A stretch of DNA of 20,570 nucleotides from an uncultured Clostridia bacterium (GCA_904501795.1 CAJGCK010000019.1:1-20570), one strand, 5' to 3'; counted from the stretch's first letter, positions 1 to 8,018 are shown. Numbers and translations are program-made. The notes: generated by a model not told the origin, from the sequence alone.

Positions 1-150
1 TAACGGCTTTTTTATACCGTAATGCGAAAGAAGTTGGAGAGAGTGACGAGTGTCTTCACACGCAATTTCATCTACTTCGCCTAAAACTTCTATCGCGCGA
101 AAACTTATATCTTTAAGATTACCTATCGGTGTTGCTACAAAATAAAGCAT
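1..150 (-). CDS. rsmI: 16S rRNA (cytidine(1402)-2'-O)-methyltransferase RsmI, N-terminal 50 codons
   Basis: Only the first 50 codons are present; the gene continues beyond the left edge. The translation begins MLYFVATPIGNLKDIS, the family's nearly invariant start, and continues with ACEDTRHS and HYGIKKPL, which are also diagnostic of RsmI (YraL/YabC). In this family the SAM-dependent enzyme 2'-O-methylates C1402 in the decoding centre of 16S rRNA. The start codon lies 2 bases after the stop of trmN6, and a GGAG ribosome binding site sits inside the end of that gene, so the two are probably co-transcribed and coupled. The order trmN6-rsmI matches yabB-yabC of Bacillus subtilis, without yazA between them. 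The C-terminal part cannot be judged. Confidence 0.95.
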   Translation of the reverse strand, partial: MLYFVATPIGNLKDISFRAIEVLGEVDEIACEDTRHSLQLLSHYGIKKPL

Positions 151-152
151 TG

Positions 153-818
153 TTAGTTCTCCGTTGCGTTTAATACTTTTATACCGGGTTTTCCGCCTTT
201 AACGCCTTCTATCAACAAAAGATAGGGCGGTTTTTTGCCACCTGAAACAAATTGAAGTTTTTTAGGCTCGATATTTTCGTTTTTCATTAAAACGATTATC
301 TCGGCAAGCCTATCGGCACGGTGAACTAGGTTTACCCTTCCGCCGAATTTTAAGCATCTTGAAACCGCGCGAATTAGTTCGTTCAGTGGAAGCGCGCTTT
401 CGTTTTTGCTTAAATCTACCGTTTTGCTATCGCTTGAAAACCCCCTGTCCACCGACATATACGGTGGATTACAAGTTATTAGCGAGAATTTTTCGTTAAA
501 AGACTTGTCCACGTCTTGAACGCGCGTGTTGACCGCGGTAAAAACGTTTTCTAAACCGTTATATTTAATGCTCTTTACCGATAAATCGTAAATAGGTTTT
601 TGCATCTCAAAAAGATGCACGCTTTTAATCTTTTCGCTATTTAGCCCGTACAAATGAAGCCCAACTATTCCACTACCCGAGCAAAAGTCGGCAACTACGT
701 CGCCTTTTTTTACCGAAGTGAATTTAGAAAGCAACACCGAGTCTGACGTAAATTTATAAAGAGCGTCGTCTTGGTAAATTTTTAAGTTGTTAACTAATAA
801 ATCTTCTAATCTTTCCAT
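153..818 (-). CDS. trmN6: tRNA1(Val) (adenine(37)-N6)-methyltransferase family protein (TrmN6/YabB)
   Basis: A 221-residue class I SAM-dependent methyltransferase. The SAM-binding loop DFCSGSGIVGL is at residues 44-54 and the N6-adenine/glutamine-type catalytic motif NPPY at 117-120. The N-terminal MERLEDLLVNNLKIYQ aligns from memory with the start of B. subtilis YabB, which supports the chosen ATG. In the family this enzyme methylates N6 of A37 in tRNA. The context agrees: rsmI follows directly, and ricT, holB and tmk lie upstream. The odd point is the start. The ATG is only 7 bases after the T-tract of a strong terminator, and AACGGGT is the only sequence between them, so there is no good ribosome binding site. 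Expression may need read-through from the ferredoxin gene. The exact target nucleotide is inferred from the family. Confidence 0.9.
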   Translation of the reverse strand: MERLEDLLVNNLKIYQDDALYKFTSDSVLLSKFTSVKKGDVVADFCSGSGIVGLHLYGLNSEKIKSVHLFEMQKPIYDLSVKSIKYNGLENVFTAVNTRVQDVDKSFNEKFSLITCNPPYMSVDRGFSSDSKTVDLSKNESALPLNELIRAVSRCLKFGGRVNLVHRADRLAEIIVLMKNENIEPKKLQFVSGGKKPPYLLLIEGVKGGKPGIKVLNATEN

Positions 819-825
819 ACCCGTT

Positions 826-858
826 AAAAAAATTAAGGCACGATAACTCGTGCCTTAA
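826..858 (-). terminator. Intrinsic terminator after the ferredoxin gene
   Basis: A perfect 11-bp stem (arms 833-843 and 848-858) with a TAAC loop is followed on the minus strand by seven Ts (826-832). It lies 15 bases past the ferredoxin stop and only 7 bases before the trmN6 ATG. Confidence 0.85.
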
Positions 859-873
859 ACGTTTTTGCTATTC

Positions 874-1044
874 TTATTCTTCTGAAATAGCCTCTACAGG
901 GCAACCTGCCGCACAAGCGCCACAGCTCACACAAGCGTCTGCATCAATTATGTATTGAGTATCGCCTTGACTGATTGCGCCACAAGGACAAGTGTCTGCA
1001 CATGCTCCGCATGAAATGCACGCATCACTTATTTTATATGCCAT
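874..1044 (-). CDS. 2[4Fe-4S] ferredoxin, clostridial type
   Basis: A 56-residue protein with two complete CxxCxxCxxxCP motifs: Cys 9, 12, 15, 19 and Cys 38, 41, 44, 48. This is the classic small clostridial ferredoxin layout, with an internally duplicated fold and two [4Fe-4S] clusters carrying low-potential electrons in the cytoplasm. The start has an excellent site (AGGAGGA at 1052-1058). The gene has its own extended -10 promoter and its own terminator, so it is a monocistronic unit inserted between ricT and trmN6, where B. subtilis has yabA. It could be a general electron carrier that merely lives here, or it could serve the Fe-S-binding RicT next door; the sequence does not decide. Confidence 0.95.
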   Translation of the reverse strand: MAYKISDACISCGACADTCPCGAISQGDTQYIIDADACVSCGACAAGCPVEAISEE

Positions 1045-1077
1045 TAGAGTATCCTCCTAAAAATATTTCTTTTATTT

Positions 1078-1106
1078 ATAATATCACAAAAATCTTAGTT
1101 TGTAAA
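1078..1106 (-). promoter_or_regulatory. Sigma-A promoter for the ferredoxin gene
   Basis: On the minus strand, TTTACA (1101-1106), a 17-base spacer and TATTAT (1078-1083), with TGA directly before the -10 giving an extended -10 element. It starts 4 bases before the ricT stop codon ends. Confidence 0.75.
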
Positions 1107-1109
1107 CAT

Positions 1110-1985
1110 CTAATCTAAAATTTCCGTTAAGTTTTCTTTTTCTTCGTCTTTTTCTTCCGCTTCTATTTTGCCACGCTTAAAAGTTAATCTATCTACGGGG
1201 AAATCTTTATAAGTTTCGCTATCACCTTTTACGATTTTAACCTTGCTTATAAGTTTTAACATGTCGTTAGAAACAACCGTGCCTTCACCCTCGGGCGTCT
1301 TTACCGTCCCGCCAACTTTCGGCATCTTTTTATAAACTTCGGCATAATAATCGTTTTCGTATTCTAGACAGCACATAAGTCTTCCACATAAACCGCTAAT
1401 TTTACTGGGATTTAAATGTAAACCCTGATTTTTTGCCATTTTTATGCTTACCTTACCAAACTCTGGCATGCAACTTGAACAACAACACGCTCTTCCGCAA
1501 GGCGCTATTCCGCCAAGCAACTTCGCTTCGTCCCTTATTCCTATTTGGCGTAGTTCTATGCGAACGTGGAACTGAGTTGCTAAATCTTTTACCAACTCTC
1601 TAAAATCTATTCTGCCGTCAGCCGTAAAGTAAAATACTAGTTTTTTTCCGTCGAAAGAATATTCACAACCCACTATTTTCATATTGAGTTTATGCTCTAT
1701 AACCTTTGCCGATGCAATTTCCATCGCTTTTGGAACTTTCTTTTCGTTTTCGGCAATATTCTTTTCGTCTTTTTCGCTTGCTTTTCTAACAATCGGTTTT
1801 AACGGATGAACTATCTCGCTATCATCAACTTCCTTTACTCCGAAAACCACCGTGCCGTATTCCATTCCCTTAGAAGTTTCTACTATAACGCCACTTTTTT
1901 CTTCGTATTTATCTTTATTGTTTGCGGGCGCAAAATAATAAACTTTTGCCGAGTTTCTAAATTTTACACCTATTATTTTTGCCAT
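1110..1985 (-). CDS. ricT: PSP1-domain protein RicT (YaaT)
   Basis: A 291-residue protein. The PSP1 domain lies at about residues 60-150. It is followed by the cysteine-rich block of the YaaT family: C163, C167-169 and C172 in PCGRACCCSSC, then C200 and C205-206 in SGLCGRLMCC. In B. subtilis RicT forms the Y-complex with RicA and RicF, binds [4Fe-4S] clusters, and directs RNase Y in mRNA maturation, affecting sporulation, competence and biofilm formation. The last 30 residues are strongly acidic/charged (EAEEKDEEKEN). The ATG has a GGAGGG site 9 bases upstream, within the end of holB, and the two genes overlap by 13 bases. The order holB-ricT matches B. subtilis. RicA and RicF are not in this window. 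Confidence 0.93.
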   Translation of the reverse strand: MAKIIGVKFRNSAKVYYFAPANNKDKYEEKSGVIVETSKGMEYGTVVFGVKEVDDSEIVHPLKPIVRKASEKDEKNIAENEKKVPKAMEIASAKVIEHKLNMKIVGCEYSFDGKKLVFYFTADGRIDFRELVKDLATQFHVRIELRQIGIRDEAKLLGGIAPCGRACCCSSCMPEFGKVSIKMAKNQGLHLNPSKISGLCGRLMCCLEYENDYYAEVYKKMPKVGGTVKTPEGEGTVVSNDMLKLISKVKIVKGDSETYKDFPVDRLTFKRGKIEAEEKDEEKENLTEILD

Positions 1986-2953
1986 TTATATTTTCCCTCC
2001 AAAATTTGAAAGAACAACCACTCGACGAGCATTTGCCCGTTTGCGTTAAACTTTTTACGGTTTTCCGCTTGGTTAATTTTTTCTATCGCGTTAATTAACG
2101 CTCCACGCGTATACCCTTTCGCATCTTTCACTTTGTTGTATACGTCTTTGTTTTTTACTAAATTTTCTTTGCCTTCTAACGCAACGAGCATGTCCCTAAA
2201 TATAACCGCCAATGCTGACAAAAAGATGTCCACGTCCATTTTCTTTGCAAAAAAACTGCTAACGAAAGTTAAAACGTCCCTACTCGATTGCATGCTATTT
2301 ATCGTTTCAACAGCGAAAGAATAAACGCTTGACATATCTCTAGACTCGTAATTAAAAATCGCGTCGCTTACAGTACCGTTAGAACAATTTATCGCGTTTT
2401 TTAAACTTTCTTCATCAAAACTGCCGTCCTGAATCGCGCTATACAAACTCTCTTGCGAAAACGCGCCTATCTCTAATCTTTTAACCCTTGATTTTATCGT
2501 GGGAAGAAGTGGCGAATCGGAAGTTGCGCCCATTAAAATTACAACGTTCTCCGGCGGTTCTTCAAGCGTTTTTAGTAGTTTGTTTTGCGAAGTTGCGTTC
2601 ATATTCTCCGCACCGAATATTAAAAATATTTTTTTATTGCTCTCTATCGGTTTTATGACGCTTTCTTCTATAATCGAATTAACGTCCGCAACGACGAGCC
2701 CCTTTTTATCCTTTGGATAGGACAAAACGTCTGCGTGAACGCCGGATAGCACAAGATTACATTTACGGCAACCTAAACACGCCGTTTTATTTTCACAAAC
2801 TATTAGTGCCGAAAATATTTTTAAAAATTCTTGCAACGCCAACCCGTCGCTATGTAAAAGCAAATAGGCGTGCGAAAGTTTCCCTTTAATAAAGTCGCTT
2901 TCAAAAATTTTATACGCGCCCGTATTTACTAATAACCCCTTATAATCTACCAT
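1973..2953 (-). CDS. holB: DNA polymerase III delta' subunit
   Basis: A 326-residue clamp-loader subunit. LSHAYLL (26-32) corresponds to the start of the AAA+ fold. Four cysteines (C53, C59, C62, C65) form the zinc module of DnaX/delta' proteins. LLKTLEEPP (126-134) and TIKSR (152-156, with the SRC-type arginine) are family signatures. The Walker A loop is missing: where DnaX has GxxGxGKT this protein reads LHSDGLALQ (33-41), so it should not bind ATP. That is expected of delta', which supplies the arginine finger rather than hydrolysing ATP. It starts 4 bases after tmk stops, with a short AAGG site, and overlaps ricT, as expected for coupled translation. Confidence 0.92.
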   Translation of the reverse strand: MVDYKGLLVNTGAYKIFESDFIKGKLSHAYLLLHSDGLALQEFLKIFSALIVCENKTACLGCRKCNLVLSGVHADVLSYPKDKKGLVVADVNSIIEESVIKPIESNKKIFLIFGAENMNATSQNKLLKTLEEPPENVVILMGATSDSPLLPTIKSRVKRLEIGAFSQESLYSAIQDGSFDEESLKNAINCSNGTVSDAIFNYESRDMSSVYSFAVETINSMQSSRDVLTFVSSFFAKKMDVDIFLSALAVIFRDMLVALEGKENLVKNKDVYNKVKDAKGYTRGALINAIEKINQAENRKKFNANGQMLVEWLFFQILEGKYKWQK

Positions 2954-2957
2954 AACC

Positions 2958-3581
2958 TTAAAATACGCCCTTTTCTTTAAGCGCCGAAATAATTTTGTGG
3001 TGCGTTTGCATTTTGCTTCCGCTTGCGTCTATCACTAGATAGCGGTTTGCGTATTTTTTAGACAATTCTTTGTAACCTTTATACACCTTTTCATGAAAAC
3101 TCATGCCCGACTGTTCTAATCTATCCGTCTTGTCCGCCCCACCTTTACGCATAAACGCTTTACTAGGGTCTAAGTCTAAAAACACCGTTAAATCGGGCGT
3201 AAACTCACGCAAAGCGTAATCGTTTATTCTTTCAACAAACTCTACCCCAAGACCACGCGCGTAGCCTTGATAAGCAAGCGAAGAGTCAACGTACCTGTCG
3301 CAAAAAACTAGTTCGCCGGCGTCTAAACGCGGTTTTATTACTTCGCTTAAAAGTTGCACTCTCGACGCGGAGTATAAAAGTGCTTCGCACTCGTCGGTCA
3401 TCTCAGCGTTCTTCCCGTCTAAAATAACGGCGCGAATTTGCTCCGAAATACTAGAACCGCCCGGTTCTCTAGTCATATAATATTCAATTCCCCTTTCGTC
3501 CATATACGCTTGCAAGAGACGGATTTGGGTAGATTTACCTACGCCCTCGCAACCTTCGAAAGTTATAAATTTCCCTTTCAT
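2958..3581 (-). CDS. tmk: Thymidylate kinase
   Basis: A 207-residue kinase of normal length that phosphorylates dTMP to dTDP in dTTP synthesis. The P-loop is EGCEGVGKST (9-18), with TREPGG at 38-43 and the DRY motif of the nucleotide-binding core at 95-97, followed by SSLAYQGYARGLG. The lid region near residues 145-160 carries the basic KTDRLE segment. The ATG overlaps the TGA of the upstream gene (ATGA) and has an AAAGGA site. A Tmk-HolB pair is a widespread arrangement, since both supply the replication fork. Confidence 0.97.
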   Translation of the reverse strand: MKGKFITFEGCEGVGKSTQIRLLQAYMDERGIEYYMTREPGGSSISEQIRAVILDGKNAEMTDECEALLYSASRVQLLSEVIKPRLDAGELVFCDRYVDSSLAYQGYARGLGVEFVERINDYALREFTPDLTVFLDLDPSKAFMRKGGADKTDRLEQSGMSFHEKVYKGYKELSKKYANRYLVIDASGSKMQTHHKIISALKEKGVF

Positions 3582-4915
3582 AATTTTTCCTTTAACACTT
3601 TTACTTTGCCGTCTAAAAGCCCAAACACGTTGCCTTTTAATAGTTTTACGTTATCTTCGGTTATTCTCTCGCCCGCAATCACAACGGGATAACACGGCGG
3701 AAACACGCCTATATTATCTGCCGATACTCTACCTATCGAATTTGAGAGCGAAACCACCTCGGCGTCACCGTTTATAGCGGTTAAATATTCAGTTACCTTT
3801 TCACCGTGTAGTTGTGTTGAATAGTTTTTGTTCTCAACTTGGCCACGCTTTTTTTTGTATAAATAATAACAAGCGCGGTAAAGTTTGTTAAACTGCCTTT
3901 TCGACGTAAACGGCGAGAACATAAACAGTAAATATCTACCGTCGTTCATCTCTACGTGTATCCCGCGGGAAATTAAAACTTTTTCCGCAGTATCGCTATT
4001 TATTCCGTTACCGCCAAAGTCAATACTGAGTTTAAGCGGATCGGTTTTATGAATAAAAGTATAACCTATTTTAGCAATTTTAACCTTTAGTTGCGACAAA
4101 AGGTCGGTGTATTTTTCTTTTACCCTATCGCTAAGCCCGTTAAACTTTTTAACACCGTATTCTATAGAAGAAAGTATAGGATAAGACGGGCTCGTGCTTG
4201 CAAAAAGATTTACGCTCTCGTTTAACTTTTCGGCTAAATCTACTCCTTTTGCTAAAACGAACGCGCCACCCGTTAACGTGGGCAAGGTTTTATGTGCGCC
4301 GAAAACGCATAAGTCGGCATAGTCTAAGGGGTTTACACCACCGAAAAATTTAAGATGCGCACCGTGAGCGCCGTCAATCAAAAATTTCTTATCCTTTTCT
4401 TTAAGAAAAGCCGAAATCTTTTTTAAATCAAAAGTTTTGCCGTAATAGTCCGGATACGTCAATAGTACGCCTATAACGTTTCCGTTTTCATCAATCGCCT
4501 TTTGTACGGCGGAAAAGGTTGGTGCGTATAGCACGCCCGAACGAACCACTCCACTTATCGTTATCGGCTCTATATTAAGAATTTTGCATGCATTATACAC
4601 GCTTTTATGTGCCGAACGATTTATGATTATTTTATTGCCTAAATGTCTAACCGAGTTAAGCATTGATAAAACGCCAAGCGTAGACCCACCCGATAAAAAT
4701 CGGGTTAATCTTGCACCGTAGATTGCGCTAACGTCCGCTTCGGCCATAGCGCAAGCCTTTTCTATCTCCAGCGCGGTTAGTTCGGTTACGTCAAATCGTC
4801 GCGTTTTGAAAATGGGGCTAAAACGCTTGTCACGCTTATGCCCCGGCATCGAAAACGTTATTTGTTTGAATTTTGAAAATCTTTTTAACGCACCGTATAT
4901 TTTAAGGTTTTTCAT
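3578..4915 (-). CDS. YaaO-like Orn/Lys/Arg decarboxylase-family protein
   Basis: A 445-residue PLP enzyme of fold type I. MPGHK (23-27), DVTELTALE (42-50), LSGGSTLG (74-81), DGAHGAH (181-187) and GAHKTLPTLTGGA (206-218) are family motifs, with K209 the expected PLP lysine. The C-terminal part keeps the Orn_DC_C-type ending (FPPCYPVVIAGERI). It is about 35-45 residues shorter than B. subtilis YaaO or SpeA. The position directly before tmk is the same as yaaO in B. subtilis, so I call it YaaO-like; the substrate (lysine, arginine or ornithine) cannot be told from sequence. The GGAG site is about 13 bases from the ATG, rather far. The gene overlaps tmk by 4 bases. Confidence 0.85.
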   Translation of the reverse strand: MKNLKIYGALKRFSKFKQITFSMPGHKRDKRFSPIFKTRRFDVTELTALEIEKACAMAEADVSAIYGARLTRFLSGGSTLGVLSMLNSVRHLGNKIIINRSAHKSVYNACKILNIEPITISGVVRSGVLYAPTFSAVQKAIDENGNVIGVLLTYPDYYGKTFDLKKISAFLKEKDKKFLIDGAHGAHLKFFGGVNPLDYADLCVFGAHKTLPTLTGGAFVLAKGVDLAEKLNESVNLFASTSPSYPILSSIEYGVKKFNGLSDRVKEKYTDLLSQLKVKIAKIGYTFIHKTDPLKLSIDFGGNGINSDTAEKVLISRGIHVEMNDGRYLLFMFSPFTSKRQFNKLYRACYYLYKKKRGQVENKNYSTQLHGEKVTEYLTAINGDAEVVSLSNSIGRVSADNIGVFPPCYPVVIAGERITEDNVKLLKGNVFGLLDGKVKVLKEKL

Positions 4916-4939
4916 TAGTTTTATTTAACTCCGCAAAAG

Positions 4940-5959
4940 TTATATTCCGCTATATAAATCGGAAAACAATTCGACGATACAGTTTATGAAACTAATCGTT
5001 TCAAATTGAAGATGCGGTTGAACGGATAAAAAGTTAACGGCAAGAAGCACTATATCTAAAGCGCCTTTGTTTTCATAACCATCTAGCCCTAACCCAAAAT
5101 AGTCTTTCGTTCTTTCCTGCCCGTTTTCAAGTTTGTCTATCCTTAACCCGTAACGCTTAACGCTTTGCTTTTCATAAGCCTTTCTATAATCTTCTTTTAA
5201 GACTTCGTTTTCCATCGTTAAATACGTTTGCTCATATTTGCGATAGGTATAAAACAGTTTGTCATCGTCGGCACGAGTGTCGTCTAATTCTAATAGGTAT
5301 TGAAATTTTTTTACTTCTCTTGCAAGATTATAAATTCTTTCCGTTTCTAAGACTATACCTTCCGCCTTTTGCTCAGCAGTGCGATATCTGTTATCTCTGC
5401 TCATACGTGACAAAAAGGTATTTTCTATCTTTTCACTTGAAAGCGAGTTAGTGTCGAACATAACTTCCGTTTGCTCACCACCGTCAGTTTGAAGTTCATC
5501 TTTAACAAAAGAATATAGGTAAGTTTTAGCGTCCTTTAACAGTTCGTCCATAGAATAAATAGAAAAACGGTCGATAAGTTCGTTTGCCCTACACGTCCCT
5601 TTATCGTACATTGCGTCTTCCGTCCTACTAAGTTCGGTAAAAATCGCGTCCCCTTCGTGAAGAGCAAACCGTGTGGGTAAAACGTCTAAACTCTCAACAA
5701 CGCCTTCGTAATCTATTTCGATTACGTCGTAACTAAACGTCTTTCTATAAACTACCTTTTCGTACAGATTACGTTGGTTGTCGGAAACAACGTTGTAATC
5801 AAAATAATACTTGAACTGTTGACCAGGTGTTAAATCTACGGCAAAAAACGCATAAACAAAATCCCATAATAGCACTGCAACTAGCGCCACTACTATCATA
5901 GTTATCCAATGATATGAAAAAAAGTTTGAAATTCTTTTTTTGGTAATCTTGTTATCCAT
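4940..5959 (-). CDS. Uncharacterised membrane-anchored protein
   Basis: A 339-residue protein I do not recognise. A basic start (KITKKR) precedes one strong membrane segment at about residues 17-40, and then roughly 300 mostly hydrophilic residues, rich in Tyr, Asp and Glu, that should lie outside the membrane by the positive-inside rule. The region around residues 160-250 is largely charged and could be helical. A hydrophobic stretch occurs near the C-terminus (ALDIVLLAVNFLSV). No lipobox or catalytic motif is visible. It sits 23 bases after lysS with an AAGGAAGAG site and 24 bases before the decarboxylase gene, so it is co-transcribed with housekeeping genes. The clean reading frame and good ribosome binding site argue for a real gene. 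Function unknown. Confidence 0.75.
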   Translation of the reverse strand: MDNKITKKRISNFFSYHWITMIVVALVAVLLWDFVYAFFAVDLTPGQQFKYYFDYNVVSDNQRNLYEKVVYRKTFSYDVIEIDYEGVVESLDVLPTRFALHEGDAIFTELSRTEDAMYDKGTCRANELIDRFSIYSMDELLKDAKTYLYSFVKDELQTDGGEQTEVMFDTNSLSSEKIENTFLSRMSRDNRYRTAEQKAEGIVLETERIYNLAREVKKFQYLLELDDTRADDDKLFYTYRKYEQTYLTMENEVLKEDYRKAYEKQSVKRYGLRIDKLENGQERTKDYFGLGLDGYENKGALDIVLLAVNFLSVQPHLQFETISFINCIVELFSDLYSGI

Positions 5960-5982
5960 CTCTTCCTTTTACCGTTTCTTTT

Positions 5983-7485
5983 TTATTTCTTTATCGGTTT
6001 CATGGTCGGGAACAATATTACGTCCCTTATTGAAGCGCTATCGGTAAGCAACATAACTAGCCTATCCACACCGAAACCTAACCCGCCCGTTGGGGGCAAG
6101 CCGTATTCTAACGCGGTGATAAAGTCTTCGTCCACCTTAGCGTCGTTTCCACCTTTCGCACGTTTTTCTTCTACTTGCTTAATAAACCTTTCTTTTTGGT
6201 CTATCGGGTCGTTAAGTTCCGAAAAAGCGTTGCCCATTTCCCTTGCATAAATAAAGTATTCAAAACGCTCGGTAAACGCTTTATTAGTGGGTTTACGCTT
6301 TGCGAGTGGAGAATTTTCTACCGGATAATCGTAAATAATGGTCGGTTGAATAAGTTGTTCTTCTACAAAAGCGTCGAAAAACGCGATTAGAACGTGACCT
6401 TTGGTCGCTTGATCGCCTTCAGGGACAACAACGCCCTTTTCTTTGGCAACCGCACGAGCAATTTCGTCCGTTTCCCATTGTTCGTAGTCAACGCCGGCGT
6501 ATTTTTTAACCGCTTCTACCATGGTTAGTCTTTCCCATTTTTTACCCATGTCTATTTCAACGCCTTGGTAGGTTATTTTGGTGCTACCACAAACCTGTTC
6601 GGTTATAGTGCGGTACATATTCTCTATAAGGTCCATCATATCGAAATAGTCGCTGTACGCTTGGTACATTTCAACTGAAGTAAATTCGGGATTGTGCGAC
6701 CTATCCATACCTTCGTTACGGAAAATTCTGCCCACTTCGTAAACTTTATCAAAGCCACCGACAATTAATCGTTTTAAGTAAAGTTCGGTTTCTATACGCA
6801 AAAACATGTCTATTCCAAGCGCGTTGTGGTGCGTTTTGAAAGGTCTTGCCGAAGCGCCTATTTCAAGCGGTTGCAAAACGGGGGTATCTACTTCTACGTA
6901 GCCTACGTTGTCTAAATAATTTCTTATTGCCGAAAGTATTTTTGAACGCATTATAAACGTGCGCTTAACTTCAGGGTTTGCAATCAAATCTACTTCACGT
7001 TGACGATAACGCATATCTTCGTCTTTTAAGCCGTGGAATTTTTCAGGCAACGGCAAAAGCGATTTAGAAAGCAACTCTATCTTTTTTGCGTGAATAGAAA
7101 TTTCACCCGTACGAGTCTTGAACACGAACCCCGTTATGCCTACTATATCGCCGATATCGTAATCTTTAAACGCCAAATAGTCGTCACCTAAATCGTTTAT
7201 CGATAAGTACGACTGGATAGTCCCCTTTCCGTCTAGTATTACGGCAAAAGAAGCCTTGCCCATTATACGCTTAGAGATAAGTCTACCCGCAACACCAACT
7301 TCGGCGTTTTCATACTTTTCGTATTCGTCTTTTATGTCTTGACTATACGCCGTACGGTCGTAACGCACCTTTTCAAAAGGATTGTTTCCCGAAGCAATAA
7401 GAGTATCGAGTTTTGCGCGCCTTACCCTTAGTATTTCGTTTAAGTCTAATTCTTCAGTTACGTTGTTGTTTTGCTGTAAATCCAT
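5983..7485 (-). CDS. lysS: Lysyl-tRNA synthetase, class II
   Basis: A 500-residue enzyme that charges tRNA(Lys). An OB-fold anticodon-binding domain covers about residues 60-140, followed by the class II catalytic core: ARPFKTHHNAL (213-223), motif 2 with VGRIFRNEGMDRSHNPEFT (251-269), and motif 3 with GGLGFGVDRLVMLL near 470-483. Length is typical of bacterial LysS. The ATG follows AAGGAAAAGG and lies 12 bases after the greA stop, so the two genes are one transcription unit; greA-lysS pairs are common in Clostridia. No frameshift or missing motif is seen. Confidence 0.97.
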   Translation of the reverse strand: MDLQQNNNVTEELDLNEILRVRRAKLDTLIASGNNPFEKVRYDRTAYSQDIKDEYEKYENAEVGVAGRLISKRIMGKASFAVILDGKGTIQSYLSINDLGDDYLAFKDYDIGDIVGITGFVFKTRTGEISIHAKKIELLSKSLLPLPEKFHGLKDEDMRYRQREVDLIANPEVKRTFIMRSKILSAIRNYLDNVGYVEVDTPVLQPLEIGASARPFKTHHNALGIDMFLRIETELYLKRLIVGGFDKVYEVGRIFRNEGMDRSHNPEFTSVEMYQAYSDYFDMMDLIENMYRTITEQVCGSTKITYQGVEIDMGKKWERLTMVEAVKKYAGVDYEQWETDEIARAVAKEKGVVVPEGDQATKGHVLIAFFDAFVEEQLIQPTIIYDYPVENSPLAKRKPTNKAFTERFEYFIYAREMGNAFSELNDPIDQKERFIKQVEEKRAKGGNDAKVDEDFITALEYGLPPTGGLGFGVDRLVMLLTDSASIRDVILFPTMKPIKK

Positions 7486-7497
7486 TTTTCCTTTTCC

Positions 7498-7962
7498 TTA
7501 GTAAACTTTCTTTATGGTAATTTCATAAGCACCGGCGGGGGCAACCACCATAACTTTTTCGTTTGCCTTTTTGCCTAAAAGTGCGTTGCCGATGGGCGAT
7601 TCGTTTGAAATTCTGCCAAAATCTACGTCTGCTTCGGTAGTACCAACTATTTCGTAGGTGTATTGATTGCCGTCTGCATCTTCAAAATCTACTTTGCTAC
7701 CTAGCGAAACCGTACCTTTCTTTGCAGTGTCTTTAATTATAACCGCAAATTTAAGTTTGTTTTCAATTTCTAAAATTTCGCCTTCAATCATCGCTTGCTC
7801 GTTCTTCGCTGCGTCGTATTCGGCGTTTTCAGAAAGGTCGCCAAATTCTCTTGCCGTTTTAATTCTTTCAGTAATTTCGGCACGTTTGGTTACCTTTAAG
7901 TATTCTAATCTTTTTTCAAGTTCTTTTTTCCCTTCTTTAGTAAGTATTACTTCTTCAGCCAT
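7498..7962 (-). CDS. greA: Transcription elongation factor GreA
   Basis: A 154-residue protein that rescues backtracked RNA polymerase by stimulating transcript cleavage. The N-terminal coiled coil carries FGDLSENAEYDAAK (40-53), which includes the acidic tip residues D42 and E45. The C-terminal FKBP-like domain ends in SPIGNALLGKKANEKV and YEITIKKVY. I chose the ATG at 7962 because GGAGG lies 8 bases upstream and MAEEVILTKEG is the usual GreA beginning. A longer frame opens at 7989, but there the ribosome binding site would be inside the gene. It is the first gene of the long minus-strand operon. Confidence 0.97.
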   Translation of the reverse strand: MAEEVILTKEGKKELEKRLEYLKVTKRAEITERIKTAREFGDLSENAEYDAAKNEQAMIEGEILEIENKLKFAVIIKDTAKKGTVSLGSKVDFEDADGNQYTYEIVGTTEADVDFGRISNESPIGNALLGKKANEKVMVVAPAGAYEITIKKVY

Positions 7963-8018
7963 AATAGGTCCTCCGTTTTTTTCGGGCATACTCCCGCTTA
8001 TATCTTTTCAATTTATTT

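Noticed and set aside
7963..7989. Nine-residue extension of GreA (start at 7989)
   Set aside because: The GGAGG ribosome binding site for the ATG at 7962 lies inside it, and known GreA proteins begin near MAEEVILT.
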